Notes: generated from the sequence alone by a model not told the origin. A stretch of DNA of 38,348 bases from an uncultured Clostridia bacterium (GCA_947629895.1 CANRFP010000002.1:1-38348), one strand, 5' to 3'. Positions 16,336-23,739 are shown, numbered from the stretch's first letter. Program-made: numbers and translations.

Positions 16336-17673
16336 ATGGAAAAAATTTTGGATTTCATTAAACAAAACGATTTGATAAAAGCGGGCGATGTTATTGGCGT
16401 TGGTGTCAGCGGAGGAATTGACAGCATGAGCCTTCTTCATTTTTTAAACCAAAACAAAACTGCTCTTGACATCGAAGTTGTTGCAATTCATGTGGAACAT
16501 GGCATCCGTGAAGAAAGTGAAGATGATGCAAGATTTGTTATGCAAAAGTGCAGGGAAATGGGAGTGAGATGTTACAAATTTTCTGTTGATGCCCCAAAGA
16601 TTGCACGTGAGAAAAAAATCAGCATTGAAACCGCTGCACGCGAAGCAAGGTATGGCGTGTTTGAGGCGCTTGTGAAAAAGGATATTGTTGACAAGGTTGC
16701 ACTTGCTCATCAACAGATGGACCAAGCGGAAACAATTTTGATGCACATTTTGCGTGGCAGCGGCTTGGCTGGGGCGCGCGGAATGGAACCAATGCGCGAT
16801 GGAATTTACATCAGGCCAATGCTTCCAATTTCAAGAGAAGAGATTGAAATTTATGCCTCAATGAACAACATCGATTTTGTTGAAGATAAAACAAATCAAG
16901 ACAATTCGATTTCAAGAAACTATATAAGAAATGTGGTTATGAAAGACATTTTGAAAAAATGGCCAAACGCAGTTGAAAAAATAAACAATTTTGCTTGCGC
17001 AGTTGTGGATGATGATGATTACATAAAATCGCGCTTGGATACTAATGCGTTTTATGTTGAGGACAGAATGGTGCAAATTCCATGCAGTTATTTCAGAGCA
17101 AGCAGTGCGGTTTACAGCAGAATGGTGTTTAAGGCGCTTTCGCTTATTGGGGTGACAAAGGATATTGAAAGAAAGCATATTGAGATAATAAAAGAACTTG
17201 CCACAAGCCTTGAAAATGGAAAGAAAATTAAGTTGCCATATGATATAACAGTAAGCAAAGAGTATGAATATTTAACTTTCTATAATGACTATGTTGAGAA
17301 ACCAAACCTTTCAAGAAAACTTAAATGCGAGGAATTTGATGCCAATGGCTATGGCAAAGTTGAGGTTAAGAGAGTGCGAACGGACAATATGAAAGATTCC
17401 GATGCGCTTTACTTTGATTATAGAAAAGTGCCAAAAGAGGCGGTTTGGAGATATCGCGAAGAGGGCGACATGTTTGAAAAGTTTGGCGGCGGAACAAAAA
17501 AACTCAAATCTTTCCTCATAGACAAAAAAATCCCCGTTCGCAAACGCGATTTAATTCCTGTTTTGGCTTGTGAAAACGAAGTTTATGTTATTGCTGGGGT
17601 TGAAGTGAGCGAAAAAGTGCGAGTTGAAAATGATGTTGCAACATGCTATAAGGTGATTGTCAGCAAAAATTAA
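16336..17673 (+). CDS. tilS: tRNA(Ile)-lysidine synthetase
   Basis: ATP-dependent enzyme that converts C34 of the CAU-anticodon tRNA-Ile to lysidine, so that AUA is read as Ile. 445 aa. The PP-loop ATP-binding motif GVSGGIDSMSLL is at about residues 22-33. HVEHGIREESEDDARF, ALAHQQMDQAETILMHILRG and GARGME motifs of TilS follow. The central and C-terminal TilS domains are present, ending in the KKIPVRKRDLIPVL motif that binds the acceptor stem. It has its own promoter after the spoIIE terminator. Chromosomal order spoIIE-tilS is conserved in Firmicutes, though hpt and ftsH do not follow here. AUA is a frequent codon in this AT-rich window, so the enzyme is expected to be essential. Confidence 0.95.
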   Translation: MEKILDFIKQNDLIKAGDVIGVGVSGGIDSMSLLHFLNQNKTALDIEVVAIHVEHGIREESEDDARFVMQKCREMGVRCYKFSVDAPKIAREKKISIETAAREARYGVFEALVKKDIVDKVALAHQQMDQAETILMHILRGSGLAGARGMEPMRDGIYIRPMLPISREEIEIYASMNNIDFVEDKTNQDNSISRNYIRNVVMKDILKKWPNAVEKINNFACAVVDDDDYIKSRLDTNAFYVEDRMVQIPCSYFRASSAVYSRMVFKALSLIGVTKDIERKHIEIIKELATSLENGKKIKLPYDITVSKEYEYLTFYNDYVEKPNLSRKLKCEEFDANGYGKVEVKRVRTDNMKDSDALYFDYRKVPKEAVWRYREEGDMFEKFGGGTKKLKSFLIDKKIPVRKRDLIPVLACENEVYVIAGVEVSEKVRVENDVATCYKVIVSKN

Positions 17674-17693
17674 GGGCTTAAAGCCCTTTTTTT
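17672..17693 (+). terminator. Terminator after tilS
   Basis: AAGGGCT TAA AGCCCTT followed by T-run, overlapping the tilS stop codon. Confidence 0.85.
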
Positions 17694-17698
17694 CATAC

Positions 17699-17726
17699 TT
17701 GACATTTTGAAAATTTGTGATATTAT
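17699..17726 (+). promoter_or_regulatory. Leaderless-type promoter for P-loop kinase gene
   Basis: TTGACA, 16-nt spacer, TATTAT, then ATAGTT and ATG. No SD. The clearest leaderless example in the window. Confidence 0.75.
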
Positions 17727-17732
17727 ATAGTT

Positions 17733-18638
17733 ATGACAAACAAAAATGAAAAAATTTTGAAAGATAGCGTGCTGCTTTTGGGGCCACTTGGCGTGGGCAA
17801 GTCTTTGTTATCAAAAAAAATTGGGGAAAAGTTGAATTTGCCTGTTATTTGTCTTGACCAAGTTTTTTGTGCCTTGTCAATTTTTTATCGAAAAGGCTGG
17901 CAATTCCCAACTTTTGAAGAATGGGAAAACACTCAAAAAATGATATTTAATTCAGATATGAGCAAGCTTGACTGCATTAAATATAAAGAGGAAATTTCAC
18001 AAAAAATTGTTTCTGATTATGAAGAATTGAAGTCTTATCAAAAAATTTTTGACATGTCGAGTTTGATAAAAGAATGTTGTCATGCAATGAGAAATTGTTA
18101 TTTCGCAACAAGAAACGAGGATTTTCAAACGCATATGTTTGTTCTTATTTACACAGACACTTTGTTGCTTGAAAAAATCATGAATAAACTTAATGAGCCG
18201 GTTGTTTTGGATGCAAGTGGAATTATTGGGGCATCGCTCACTTTGAAGAAAGAAATAAACGCAAATGACATTCATCTCGACAAAGGCACAACCACACATG
18301 ATTTTCAAAGAAGGGTTTTGTTAAGATTTGGCACAAAAGTGTATATTTGTCCTGGTCAGGATTTTCAAAATAGGTGTGACGATGACAACATAGAGGCGAA
18401 TAAAATTATTTTAAAGTCAAAAGCGTCCTATACGAATTATAGTGACATTATGGTTTCTGCAAATGGGATTTTGTATCGAGAACAGCCAATTATGTTTCAA
18501 GAACGAAACGACTATGACATCGAAAAAACTTTGCAATTTTTGAAGGCTCAAAATTTGGGTGAAATTGAAAACACGTCCGGACAAATTGCTAATTCAATAA
18601 AAGAATTTAGACAAGCAAAAGAGGATAGAAGCAAGTAA
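17733..18638 (+). CDS. P-loop kinase-like protein of unknown substrate
   Basis: 301 aa. Walker A GPLGVGKS (about 18-25) is followed by a helix and LPVICLDQVF, the pattern of shikimate/adenylate-type nucleotide kinases. The middle (about 50-150) is an insertion rich in aromatic and charged residues. EPVVLDASGIIGASL (about 155) resembles the central substrate-binding strand, and RVLLRFGTKVYICPGQDF the following strand. The late region has a helix (IEANKIILKSKASY) and a charged tail. I cannot assign a substrate; it is longer than shikimate kinase (about 170 aa). It sits alone between two terminators. Start 17733 is fixed by the promoter position. Confidence 0.7.
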   Translation: MTNKNEKILKDSVLLLGPLGVGKSLLSKKIGEKLNLPVICLDQVFCALSIFYRKGWQFPTFEEWENTQKMIFNSDMSKLDCIKYKEEISQKIVSDYEELKSYQKIFDMSSLIKECCHAMRNCYFATRNEDFQTHMFVLIYTDTLLLEKIMNKLNEPVVLDASGIIGASLTLKKEINANDIHLDKGTTTHDFQRRVLLRFGTKVYICPGQDFQNRCDDDNIEANKIILKSKASYTNYSDIMVSANGILYREQPIMFQERNDYDIEKTLQFLKAQNLGEIENTSGQIANSIKEFRQAKEDRSK

Positions 18639-18650
18639 ATCCTCTTTTTT
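18619..18650 (+). terminator. Terminator overlapping end of P-loop kinase gene
   Basis: AAGAGGAT / ATCCTCTT stem with a 12-nt loop that includes the stop codon, then T-run. Confidence 0.8.
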
Positions 18651-18672
18651 ATTGCTAAAATCAACAAATATT

Positions 18673-18700
18673 TTGAAAATTTGTGAATTATTGATATAAT
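18673..18700 (+). promoter_or_regulatory. Promoter of degV-family gene
   Basis: TTGAAA, 16-nt spacer, TATAAT. A leader of about 12 nt carries SD GGAGGG. Confidence 0.7.
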
Positions 18701-18718
18701 AAGAAATATGGAGGGCAT

Positions 18719-19582
18719 ATGAAAATTGCGGTTACAGCAGAAAGCACAATAGACTTGCCAAAAGAACTTTTGGAAAAATATAAAATAGACACAATTCCGT
18801 TTGATGTTATTTTAAAAGATAAATCCTATAAAGATGGCGAGATTAAAACCGAGGAAATTTTTGATTTTGTGGCACAAAACAAAGTTTTGCCAAAAACGAG
18901 CGCGATAAATGTTGAATCCTACACCGAATTTTTTGCAAAGACGCTGAAAAATTATGATGCAATAGTGCACATTTCTTTATCATCTCAAATTTCAAGTGCT
19001 TGCCAAAACGCAATAACTGCATCAAAAGAGTTCCCAGAGGTGTATGTTGTGGACAGCCTTTCTTTGTCCACAGGAATTGCTTTGCTTGCCATTTATGCTC
19101 GCGAACTTGTTGACAAAAATCTTCCAGCCAGAGAGATTTTTGATATGGTGAATGCTCGTGTGCCTTATGTGCAGGCAAGTTTTGTTATTGAAAGATTGGA
19201 TTATTTGTATAAAGGTGGCAGATGTTCGGCACTTTCCTATTTTGGTGCAAATCTTCTTCGCATTAGGCCTCAAATTTTGGTGAAAGAAGGCAAGATGGGG
19301 CCCTATAAAAAGTATCGCGGAAACATGGACAAAGTTGTTGCAAATTATTGCCAAGATACACTTCAAGAATTTAATAAACCTGACCTAAAAGTTGGCTTTG
19401 TAACCTACACAACGGCAACAAAAGAGATGGTTGAAAACGCAAAAAATGCACTGATGCAAAGAGGCTTCAAAGAAATTTACGAAACACGAGCTGGTGGCAC
19501 AATTGCAAGCCATTGCGGCGAACACAAACTTGGGATATTGTATATAAATGATGGAGGGGAACAGAATACGGGCAATGAATAA
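18719..19582 (+). CDS. DegV family fatty-acid-binding protein
   Basis: 287 aa, full-length DegV (FakB-like) fold. The N-terminal domain starts IAVTAESTIDLPKELLEKY and has the IPFDVILKDKSYKDG strand. The ligand-binding Ser/Thr loops are TSAINVESY, ISLSSQISSACQNA and VDSLSLSTGIALLA. The second domain has RLDYLYKGGRCSALSYFGA and GGTIASHCGEHKLGI. FakB proteins bind fatty acids for phosphorylation by FakA in phospholipid synthesis; no fakA is in this window, so the exact role is open. SD GGAGGG is strong. A hairpin terminator follows. Confidence 0.9.
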   Translation: MKIAVTAESTIDLPKELLEKYKIDTIPFDVILKDKSYKDGEIKTEEIFDFVAQNKVLPKTSAINVESYTEFFAKTLKNYDAIVHISLSSQISSACQNAITASKEFPEVYVVDSLSLSTGIALLAIYARELVDKNLPAREIFDMVNARVPYVQASFVIERLDYLYKGGRCSALSYFGANLLRIRPQILVKEGKMGPYKKYRGNMDKVVANYCQDTLQEFNKPDLKVGFVTYTTATKEMVENAKNALMQRGFKEIYETRAGGTIASHCGEHKLGILYINDGGEQNTGNE

Positions 19583-19595
19583 TAAATTATATAAC

Positions 19596-19627
19596 AAAAA
19601 TGAGCATTTTAATTTGCTCATTTTTAT
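19596..19627 (+). terminator. Terminator after degV-family gene
   Basis: 11-bp stem AAAAATGAGCA / TGCTCATTTTT with 8-nt loop and T-rich 3' side. Confidence 0.8.
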
Positions 19628-19656
19628 TTCAAAGAAATTGATAGCCACAAATAATT

Positions 19657-19700
19657 GATTTTCTTTTGCATACTTTTCTTTTTTCCAAAAGAAAAGTATG
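19657..19700 (-). repeat. Stop-abutting hairpin repeat, copy 1
   Basis: Perfect 14-bp arms CATACTTTTCTTTT / AAAAGAAAAGTATG around a 4-nt loop, plus a CAAAAGAAAATC tail (minus strand). It begins at the base next to the stop codon of the 38-aa ORF. Same family as 21881-21939, 26440-26485 and 26756-26840. Confidence 0.85.
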
Positions 19701-19817
19701 TTATAAATCGTCAGCGTCTTGCACGGGTTGCTCGCCGTCAATCGGCGTGCCGGTGTAAGAGCCAAGTGGGTCATTTTTGCTTTCCAATATGCTTTTTTTG
19801 TTTTTTCTTTTTCTCAT
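19701..19817 (-). CDS. Conserved 38-aa small protein (GSYTGTP...PVQDADDL type)
   Basis: Peptide: basic N-terminus MRKRKNKKSILESK, then NDPLGSYTGTPIDGEQ and the C-terminus PVQDADDL. I recall the GSYTGxPxD...PVQDADDL pattern from many short clostridial proteins of unknown function; that is memory, not a search. The ORF is richer in GC than its surroundings, consistent with selection on protein sequence. CATAAT ends 6 nt before ATG on the minus strand and there is no SD, matching the leaderless pattern seen elsewhere in the window. Divergent from the TtcA gene. A repeat hairpin abuts its stop. No signal peptide or membrane helix. Confidence 0.72.
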   Translation of the reverse strand: MRKRKNKKSILESKNDPLGSYTGTPIDGEQPVQDADDL

Positions 19818-19823
19818 GAGTTT

Positions 19824-19829
19824 ATTATG
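19824..19829 (-). promoter_or_regulatory. -10 element (leaderless type) for the 38-aa gene
   Basis: CATAAT on the minus strand, then AAACTC and ATG. The -35 is weak. Confidence 0.4.
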
Positions 19830-19849
19830 TGTGAAAATCCATTTTTTAT

Positions 19850-19878
19850 TTGTTTTTTATATAAAAAAAGTGTAAAAT
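19850..19878 (+). promoter_or_regulatory. Leaderless-type promoter for TtcA-family gene
   Basis: TTGTTT, 17-nt spacer, TAAAAT, 6 nt, ATG 19885. An earlier in-frame ATG at 19879 would lie upstream of +1. Confidence 0.6.
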
Positions 19879-19884
19879 ATGCTT

Positions 19885-20742
19885 ATGGAAAAGCAACTTA
19901 CAAAAGCACAACTTGTTGAACGCAGTTTGTCCAAAAGATTTCGCAAAGGAATTTGGGCGCAGTTTATTGGCGCTTTGAAACATTACAATCTTGTTGAAGA
20001 GGGCGACAAAATTGCGGTTTGTGTGTCTGGCGGGAAAGACAGCATGTGCCTAGCAAAACTTATGCAAATGCTCAAAAAGATTTCAAAAGTCAATTTTGAT
20101 GTTGTTTATTTGTGCATGGACCCTGGCTATAACAAAGAAAATCGCAAAAAAATTGAGGATAATGCCAAACTTTTGGACATTCCGCTTGAAATTTTTGAAA
20201 CGGACATTTTTAACACCGTTGCCAATATGGGCGGCTCGCCATGCTATATGTGTGCAAGAATGAGACGGGGGTATCTTTACAGCGAGGCGCAAAAGCGCGG
20301 TTGCAACAAGATTGCGCTTGCACATCACTTTTCTGATGTCATTGAAACCACTTTAATGGGAATGCTTTATGGCGCGCAAATTCAAGCCATGCCACCAAAA
20401 CTGACATCAAAAAATTTTGAAGGGTTGGAACTTATTCGTCCACTTTATTGTGTTCATGAGGATGAAATCAAGGCGTGGGTGAAATATAACGACTTGGAAT
20501 TTATAAATTGCGCTTGCAGGTTCACAGAAAATTGCGAGTTGCAGCCAGATGAAAGTTCAATATCGGCGCGAAAAAAGACAAAACACCTAATTGAACAACT
20601 TAAGAAAAGTATTCCCGCTGTGGAAGAGCATATTTTTCAAAGTGTGCACAATGTTCAACTTGACACGTTGGTTGGCTTGAAATATGACGGGAAAAATTAT
20701 GATTTTAATGAATTATATGACAAAAAAAAGAAGAGCAAATAA
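19885..20742 (+). CDS. TtcA/TtuA-type tRNA thiolation PP-loop ATPase
   Basis: 285 aa. PP-loop VCVSGGKDSMCLA (about 45-57), a following strand YLCMDPGY, a CYMC pair (SPCYMCARMRRGY) and a later Cys (CACRFTENC) that complete the Cys set of the TtcA family. IALAHHFSDVIETTLMGMLY is the family helix. Such proteins activate a tRNA base with ATP and insert sulfur through an iron-sulfur cluster; TtcA thiolates C32. Its exact target here is not certain, since several TtcA-like paralogues exist in Clostridia. Start 19885 rather than 19879 follows from the 6-nt promoter rule. A bidirectional terminator overlaps its stop region. Confidence 0.85.
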   Translation: MEKQLTKAQLVERSLSKRFRKGIWAQFIGALKHYNLVEEGDKIAVCVSGGKDSMCLAKLMQMLKKISKVNFDVVYLCMDPGYNKENRKKIEDNAKLLDIPLEIFETDIFNTVANMGGSPCYMCARMRRGYLYSEAQKRGCNKIALAHHFSDVIETTLMGMLYGAQIQAMPPKLTSKNFEGLELIRPLYCVHEDEIKAWVKYNDLEFINCACRFTENCELQPDESSISARKKTKHLIEQLKKSIPAVEEHIFQSVHNVQLDTLVGLKYDGKNYDFNELYDKKKKSK

Positions 20743-20752
20743 CTCTTCTTTT
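20728..20752. terminator. Bidirectional terminator between convergent genes
   Basis: AAGAAGAG / CTCTTCTT with 7-nt loop, T-rich on both strands. It serves the TtcA-family gene (+) and the 237-aa gene (-). Confidence 0.8.
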
Positions 20753-20756
20753 ATTT

Positions 20757-21470
20757 TTAGCAGAAGCATCTATCCGAATATGCTCTTGTTGGTTCAACAG
20801 GGATTGATGGATAATATGTGCCTTTTGGAGCATCTGTGTTTTTGTCGTCCACTTTTGCTGCGGCGGATTTTGAATATTGTGGAGCATAGGCGTGTGCATA
20901 AGGGTCCCAAACCATAGTGGCAGGATTGTCGAGGGTTTCACAAAGATAGTCTGGCTCAACTCTGTCGCCACGAGGTGAAAATCTGCTGATTGGAATTATA
21001 TCATTTATAAGAGGATAACCATAAGCACAGCAATTGCTGATTGGAATATAATCATTAACGGTTGGAAGTTTTACATTATAAACAGGCGCACTTGAAAATC
21101 TGCAAATTGGAATAAGGTCTTGAATGATTTTCTCTGGATTTGGGGACAAATCAAACATCAAAGATGAACTTGTATTTAGTGGGTCATAAATTGGCTCAAC
21201 TCTATCACCACGTGGCCCAGAGTATGCAAAGGGATCATATGTTCTGGAACATGGGTCGTTTATAGGGCCATTGCCGTTGTCAGGAATGGGATAGCCCGAA
21301 AGATGATAGCTTTGTTGGTTTTTATTTGACAAATACCAGAATGGGTCATAATCAATTCCAGCTGGATTGTCATGATTGTCCTCTATTGGTCGGCTGAAAT
21401 GATAACTAAAATTGTCCTGAAAATCACCTCCAAATATGCAAATTTTTGAATTTTTAATACATTTTTCCAT
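20757..21470 (-). CDS. Repeat-rich Tyr/Asp/Pro protein of unknown function
   Basis: 237 aa, not recognised. Degenerate modules recur: YDPFWY, YDPFAY, IYDPLN and VWDPYAHAY (a [YW]DP[FLY] theme); DLIPICRFS, DYIPISNC and DIIPISRFS (an IPI theme); and PRGDRVEP twice. The PRGDRVEP copies are nearly identical at DNA level. The N-terminus (MEKCIKNSKICIFGG) is Cys/Lys-rich and the C-terminus ends RCFC. No signal peptide, membrane helix or known catalytic motif. Strong SD GGAGGAG and consensus promoter suggest good expression. The pattern suggests a structural or coat-like protein, or an oligomerising repeat; this is speculation. Confidence 0.75.
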   Translation of the reverse strand: MEKCIKNSKICIFGGDFQDNFSYHFSRPIEDNHDNPAGIDYDPFWYLSNKNQQSYHLSGYPIPDNGNGPINDPCSRTYDPFAYSGPRGDRVEPIYDPLNTSSSLMFDLSPNPEKIIQDLIPICRFSSAPVYNVKLPTVNDYIPISNCCAYGYPLINDIIPISRFSPRGDRVEPDYLCETLDNPATMVWDPYAHAYAPQYSKSAAAKVDDKNTDAPKGTYYPSIPVEPTRAYSDRCFC

Positions 21471-21495
21471 AACTCCTCCTTTAAAATGAATTTTT

Positions 21496-21511
21496 ATACA
21501 ATTTATTGTAT
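21496..21511. promoter_or_regulatory. Dyad overlapping predicted transcription start of the 237-aa gene
   Basis: ATACAAT / ATTGTAT with a 2-bp centre, at about +1 of the minus-strand promoter. It could be an operator or a 5'-end hairpin in a leader of about 40 nt. Confidence 0.4.
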
Positions 21512-21515
21512 TTTT

Positions 21516-21544
21516 ATAATAATACTATTTTTATGCTTTGTCAA
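21516..21544 (-). promoter_or_regulatory. Promoter of the 237-aa gene
   Basis: TTGACA, 17-nt spacer, TATTAT on the minus strand. Long leader before SD at 21474-21480. Confidence 0.7.
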
Positions 21545-21611
21545 ACAAAATTACAAAAATTTTTTAAAAATTTTTAACTATTTTTTTTGACAAAATTTTT
21601 AAACAAAAAAA

Positions 21612-21640
21612 AGAGCGAATTTTTTGCAATTTCGCTCTCT
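21612..21640 (-). terminator. Terminator after the YjzC-like gene
   Basis: AGAGCGAA / TTCGCTCT, 11-nt loop, long T-run on the minus strand, directly after the stop. Confidence 0.85.
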
Positions 21641-21648
21641 TTTTGATG

Positions 21649-21825
21649 TTATTTGCCAGACTTTTCTTTGTGCATGTCCATCACGTAGTAACTGCCTTCG
21701 TGTTGGGTTGCTGGAAATCTTTGCCCTTTTTCAAGATAAAGTTTTCCGCCGTCACTACCTTCTTTGTCATACGCTTTATAGTCGCATGACATAGGCACAA
21801 CTTGTCCAGGTCTGTATTTTTGCAT
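21649..21825 (-). CDS. YjzC-like small protein
   Basis: 58 aa: MQKYRPGQVVPMSCDYKAYD, then an EGSDGGKLYLEKGQRFPATQ segment and HEGSYYVMDMHKEKSGK. The PGQ.VP opening and the LEKGxxFPAT core match the YjzC-like family of short Firmicutes proteins with unknown function. SD GGGAGG precedes ATG by 6 nt, and a strong terminator follows, so it is a single-gene unit. No signal peptide. Family call is from recalled motifs. Confidence 0.78.
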   Translation of the reverse strand: MQKYRPGQVVPMSCDYKAYDKEGSDGGKLYLEKGQRFPATQHEGSYYVMDMHKEKSGK

Positions 21826-21880
21826 ATTTTACCTCCCAAAGTTTAGGGTGTGCAAAATACAGCATTCTATTCTTTTTTTC

Positions 21881-21939
21881 CTTACTTTTCTTTTGAGCTT
21901 ACTTTTCTTTTGAGAAAGAAAAGTAAGCAAAAGAAAATC
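21881..21939 (+). repeat. Hairpin repeat, copy 2 (with duplicated arm)
   Basis: Arm CTTACTTTTCTTT / AAAGAAAAGTAAG with loop TGAG, followed by CAAAAGAAAATC. A 17-bp direct copy of the 5' arm (21881-21897) precedes it. Located between the YjzC-like and GGGtGRT genes; this copy is not in the stop-abutting orientation. Confidence 0.8.
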
Positions 21940-21948
21940 AAGTTAAAA

Positions 21949-22944
21949 TTATCTTTTTTTCTTGGCTAAACTTACAGCAACGGCTAAACTTACAGTTGCA
22001 CCAACCATTGGGTTGTTGCCCATTCCAATAAAGCCCATCATCGCAACGTGCGCTGGAACGGAAGAACTGCCGGCAAATTGTGCGTCACAATGCATCCTTC
22101 CCATTGTGTCAGTCATGCCATAACTTGCAGGGCCGCATCTCATATTGTCTGGGTGCAGAGTTCTGCCTGTTCCGCCACCAGAAGCAACTGAGAAGTATGG
22201 TTTGCCATTGTCATTACACCATTTTTTGTATGTGCCAGCAACAGGGTGTTGGAAACGAGTTGGGTTGGTTGAGTTTCCTGTGATGGAAACGTCAACTTGT
22301 TCGTGTTTCATAATCGCAACACCTTCGCTTACATCATAAGCACCATAAATTTTAACTTTCGCCTTTTCGCCTTCTGAGAATGGAATTTCTTCCAAGATTT
22401 GAAGCTTTTGTTCCTTATAGTCAAATTTTGTGTTCACATAGGTGAAACCATTAACTCTGGCAATGATGTATGCAGCATCTTTTCCCAAACCATTCAACAC
22501 AACTTTGAGTGGTGTTTTTCTTATCTTATTTGCAGTTCTAGCAATTCCCATTGCGCCTTCAGCAGCGGCAAAACTTTCGTGTCCTGCCAAAAAGCAGAAA
22601 CATTTTGTTTTTTCATCAAGAAGTCTGCCGGCAAGTCTGCCATGGCCAAGCCCAATTTGTCTTTCATCGGCAACAGAACCTTTCACGCAAAATGCTTGCA
22701 AGCCTTCACCAATTTTTTCAGCGTATTCGCTTGCGTTTTTGCAAGTGGATTTAAGCGCGATGGCTGTTCCAAGGGTGTAGGCGTAAACAGCGTTATCAAA
22801 GCAGATTGGTTGAATGTCTCTCACAGTTTTTTCAACATCGATGCCAGCTTTCAAGCAAAAATCTTTTGCTTCGTCAATGTCTTTAAAGCCATATTCCTTC
22901 AATTTGTCAGGAAGTTTTTCATATTTTTTCAATTCTTCAATCAT
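21949..22944 (-). CDS. GGGtGRT protein
   Basis: 331 aa. The namesake motif is clear: ASGGGTGRTLHPDNMRCGPA. Other features: GLGHGRLAGRLL, FLAGHESFAAAEGAMGIART, and a Gly/Ala-rich end (FIGMGNNPMVGATVSLAVAV). This family, common in anaerobes, has no established function and typically sits beside an iron-sulfur scaffold gene, as here. Start 22944 (MIEELKKYEK) was chosen over in-frame 22968: it follows the upstream stop by one base, and the SD GAGGAGAG lies in the last codons of the scaffold gene. Translational coupling and a two-gene operon are implied. Confidence 0.9.
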   Translation of the reverse strand: MIEELKKYEKLPDKLKEYGFKDIDEAKDFCLKAGIDVEKTVRDIQPICFDNAVYAYTLGTAIALKSTCKNASEYAEKIGEGLQAFCVKGSVADERQIGLGHGRLAGRLLDEKTKCFCFLAGHESFAAAEGAMGIARTANKIRKTPLKVVLNGLGKDAAYIIARVNGFTYVNTKFDYKEQKLQILEEIPFSEGEKAKVKIYGAYDVSEGVAIMKHEQVDVSITGNSTNPTRFQHPVAGTYKKWCNDNGKPYFSVASGGGTGRTLHPDNMRCGPASYGMTDTMGRMHCDAQFAGSSSVPAHVAMMGFIGMGNNPMVGATVSLAVAVSLAKKKR

Positions 22945-22945
22945 A

Positions 22946-23620
22946 TTACTCTCCTCTTGGATTGACAATTTTCACTGCTTCGTCAAATCGCCCATAGTGC
23001 TTTGTCGACTTTTCAATTGCTTCTTTCTTTGAAAGAGTGTCATCTTGAAGGTTCTTCAAAAGAAGCCCAAGATTTACATATTCATATCCTATTGTTTCGC
23101 CATTTTTGTCAAGAGCCATTTTTGTGATGTAGCCTTCTGCAAGGTTGAGATATTTCACTCCGCCTTTTTCAGTTGAAACAATTGTTCCAACTTGGCTTGT
23201 TTTGTATTTTCCCAAATCTTCCAAACTTGTTCCAATTGGAAGTCCGCCAAGAGAGAATGCCGATTGGCTTCTGCCATAGACGAGTTGCAAGAAAATGTTT
23301 TTCATGGCATCGTTGATTGCATCGCACACAAGGTCGGTGTTCAACGCTTCCAAAATGGTTTTTCCAATTAAGATTTCGCCAGCCATTGCAGCAGAGTGTG
23401 TCATTCCTGAGCAGCCTATTGTTTCAATGAGCGCTTCTTTGATTATTCCATTTTTAACGTTGAGTGTAAGTTTGCATGTGCCTTGTTGTGGGGCACACAT
23501 TCCGCATCCGTGTGAAAATGCAGAAATTTGAGTGATTTCTTTGACTTGGTCCCATTTTCCTTCTTGTGGGAGAGGAGATGGACCATAGCCTTTCATGTTT
23601 TTAACACAATTTTTTTCCAT
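22946..23620 (-). CDS. Iron-sulfur cluster assembly scaffold-like protein (NifU/IscU N-domain family)
   Basis: 224 aa. Cys residues in scaffold context: FSHGCGMCAPQQGTCKL and IETIGCSGMTHSAAMAGEIL, resembling the ligand positions of IscU/NifU N-terminal domains. A second half (about 130-224: GLPIGTSLEDLGKYKTSQVG, YEYVNLGLLLKNL) is characteristic of the version paired with GGGtGRT proteins. Start 23620 has SD AGGAGA; in-frame 23674 lies upstream of the promoter -10 and is rejected. First gene of the operon. It probably holds or transfers a cluster for a specific partner, perhaps the GGGtGRT protein; untested inference. Confidence 0.85.
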   Translation of the reverse strand: MEKNCVKNMKGYGPSPLPQEGKWDQVKEITQISAFSHGCGMCAPQQGTCKLTLNVKNGIIKEALIETIGCSGMTHSAAMAGEILIGKTILEALNTDLVCDAINDAMKNIFLQLVYGRSQSAFSLGGLPIGTSLEDLGKYKTSQVGTIVSTEKGGVKYLNLAEGYITKMALDKNGETIGYEYVNLGLLLKNLQDDTLSKKEAIEKSTKHYGRFDEAVKIVNPRGE

Positions 23621-23641
23621 AAGTTCTCCTTTACCTATAAG

Positions 23642-23670
23642 ATTATAGCAGAAATCGCAAAAATCTCCAA
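23642..23670 (-). promoter_or_regulatory. Promoter of the scaffold-GGGtGRT operon
   Basis: Minus strand: TTGGAG, 17-nt spacer, extended -10 TGCTATAAT. Leader carries AGGAGA. Confidence 0.65.
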
Positions 23671-23701
23671 ACAATTTTAAAAAAGGATTTTATAAAAGAT
23701 A

Positions 23702-23730
23702 TTGAAAAATAAAAATTGTTGTGTTATAAT
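23702..23730 (+). promoter_or_regulatory. Near-leaderless promoter for first GNAT gene
   Basis: TTGAAA, 17-nt spacer, TATAAT, 9 nt to ATG; no SD. Predicted leader 0-3 nt. Confidence 0.6.
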
Positions 23731-23739
23731 TTGGGCGAT

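Noticed and set aside
19669..19700. Copy 1 hairpin as an ordinary Rho-independent terminator
   Set aside because: AT-rich arms lack a T-run in the expected position and the same element recurs as a repeat family; it may aid termination but is better described as a repeat.
22399..22965. 188-aa plus-strand ORF opposite the GGGtGRT gene
   Set aside because: Antisense shadow; low-complexity Phe/Ser composition and no SD or promoter.
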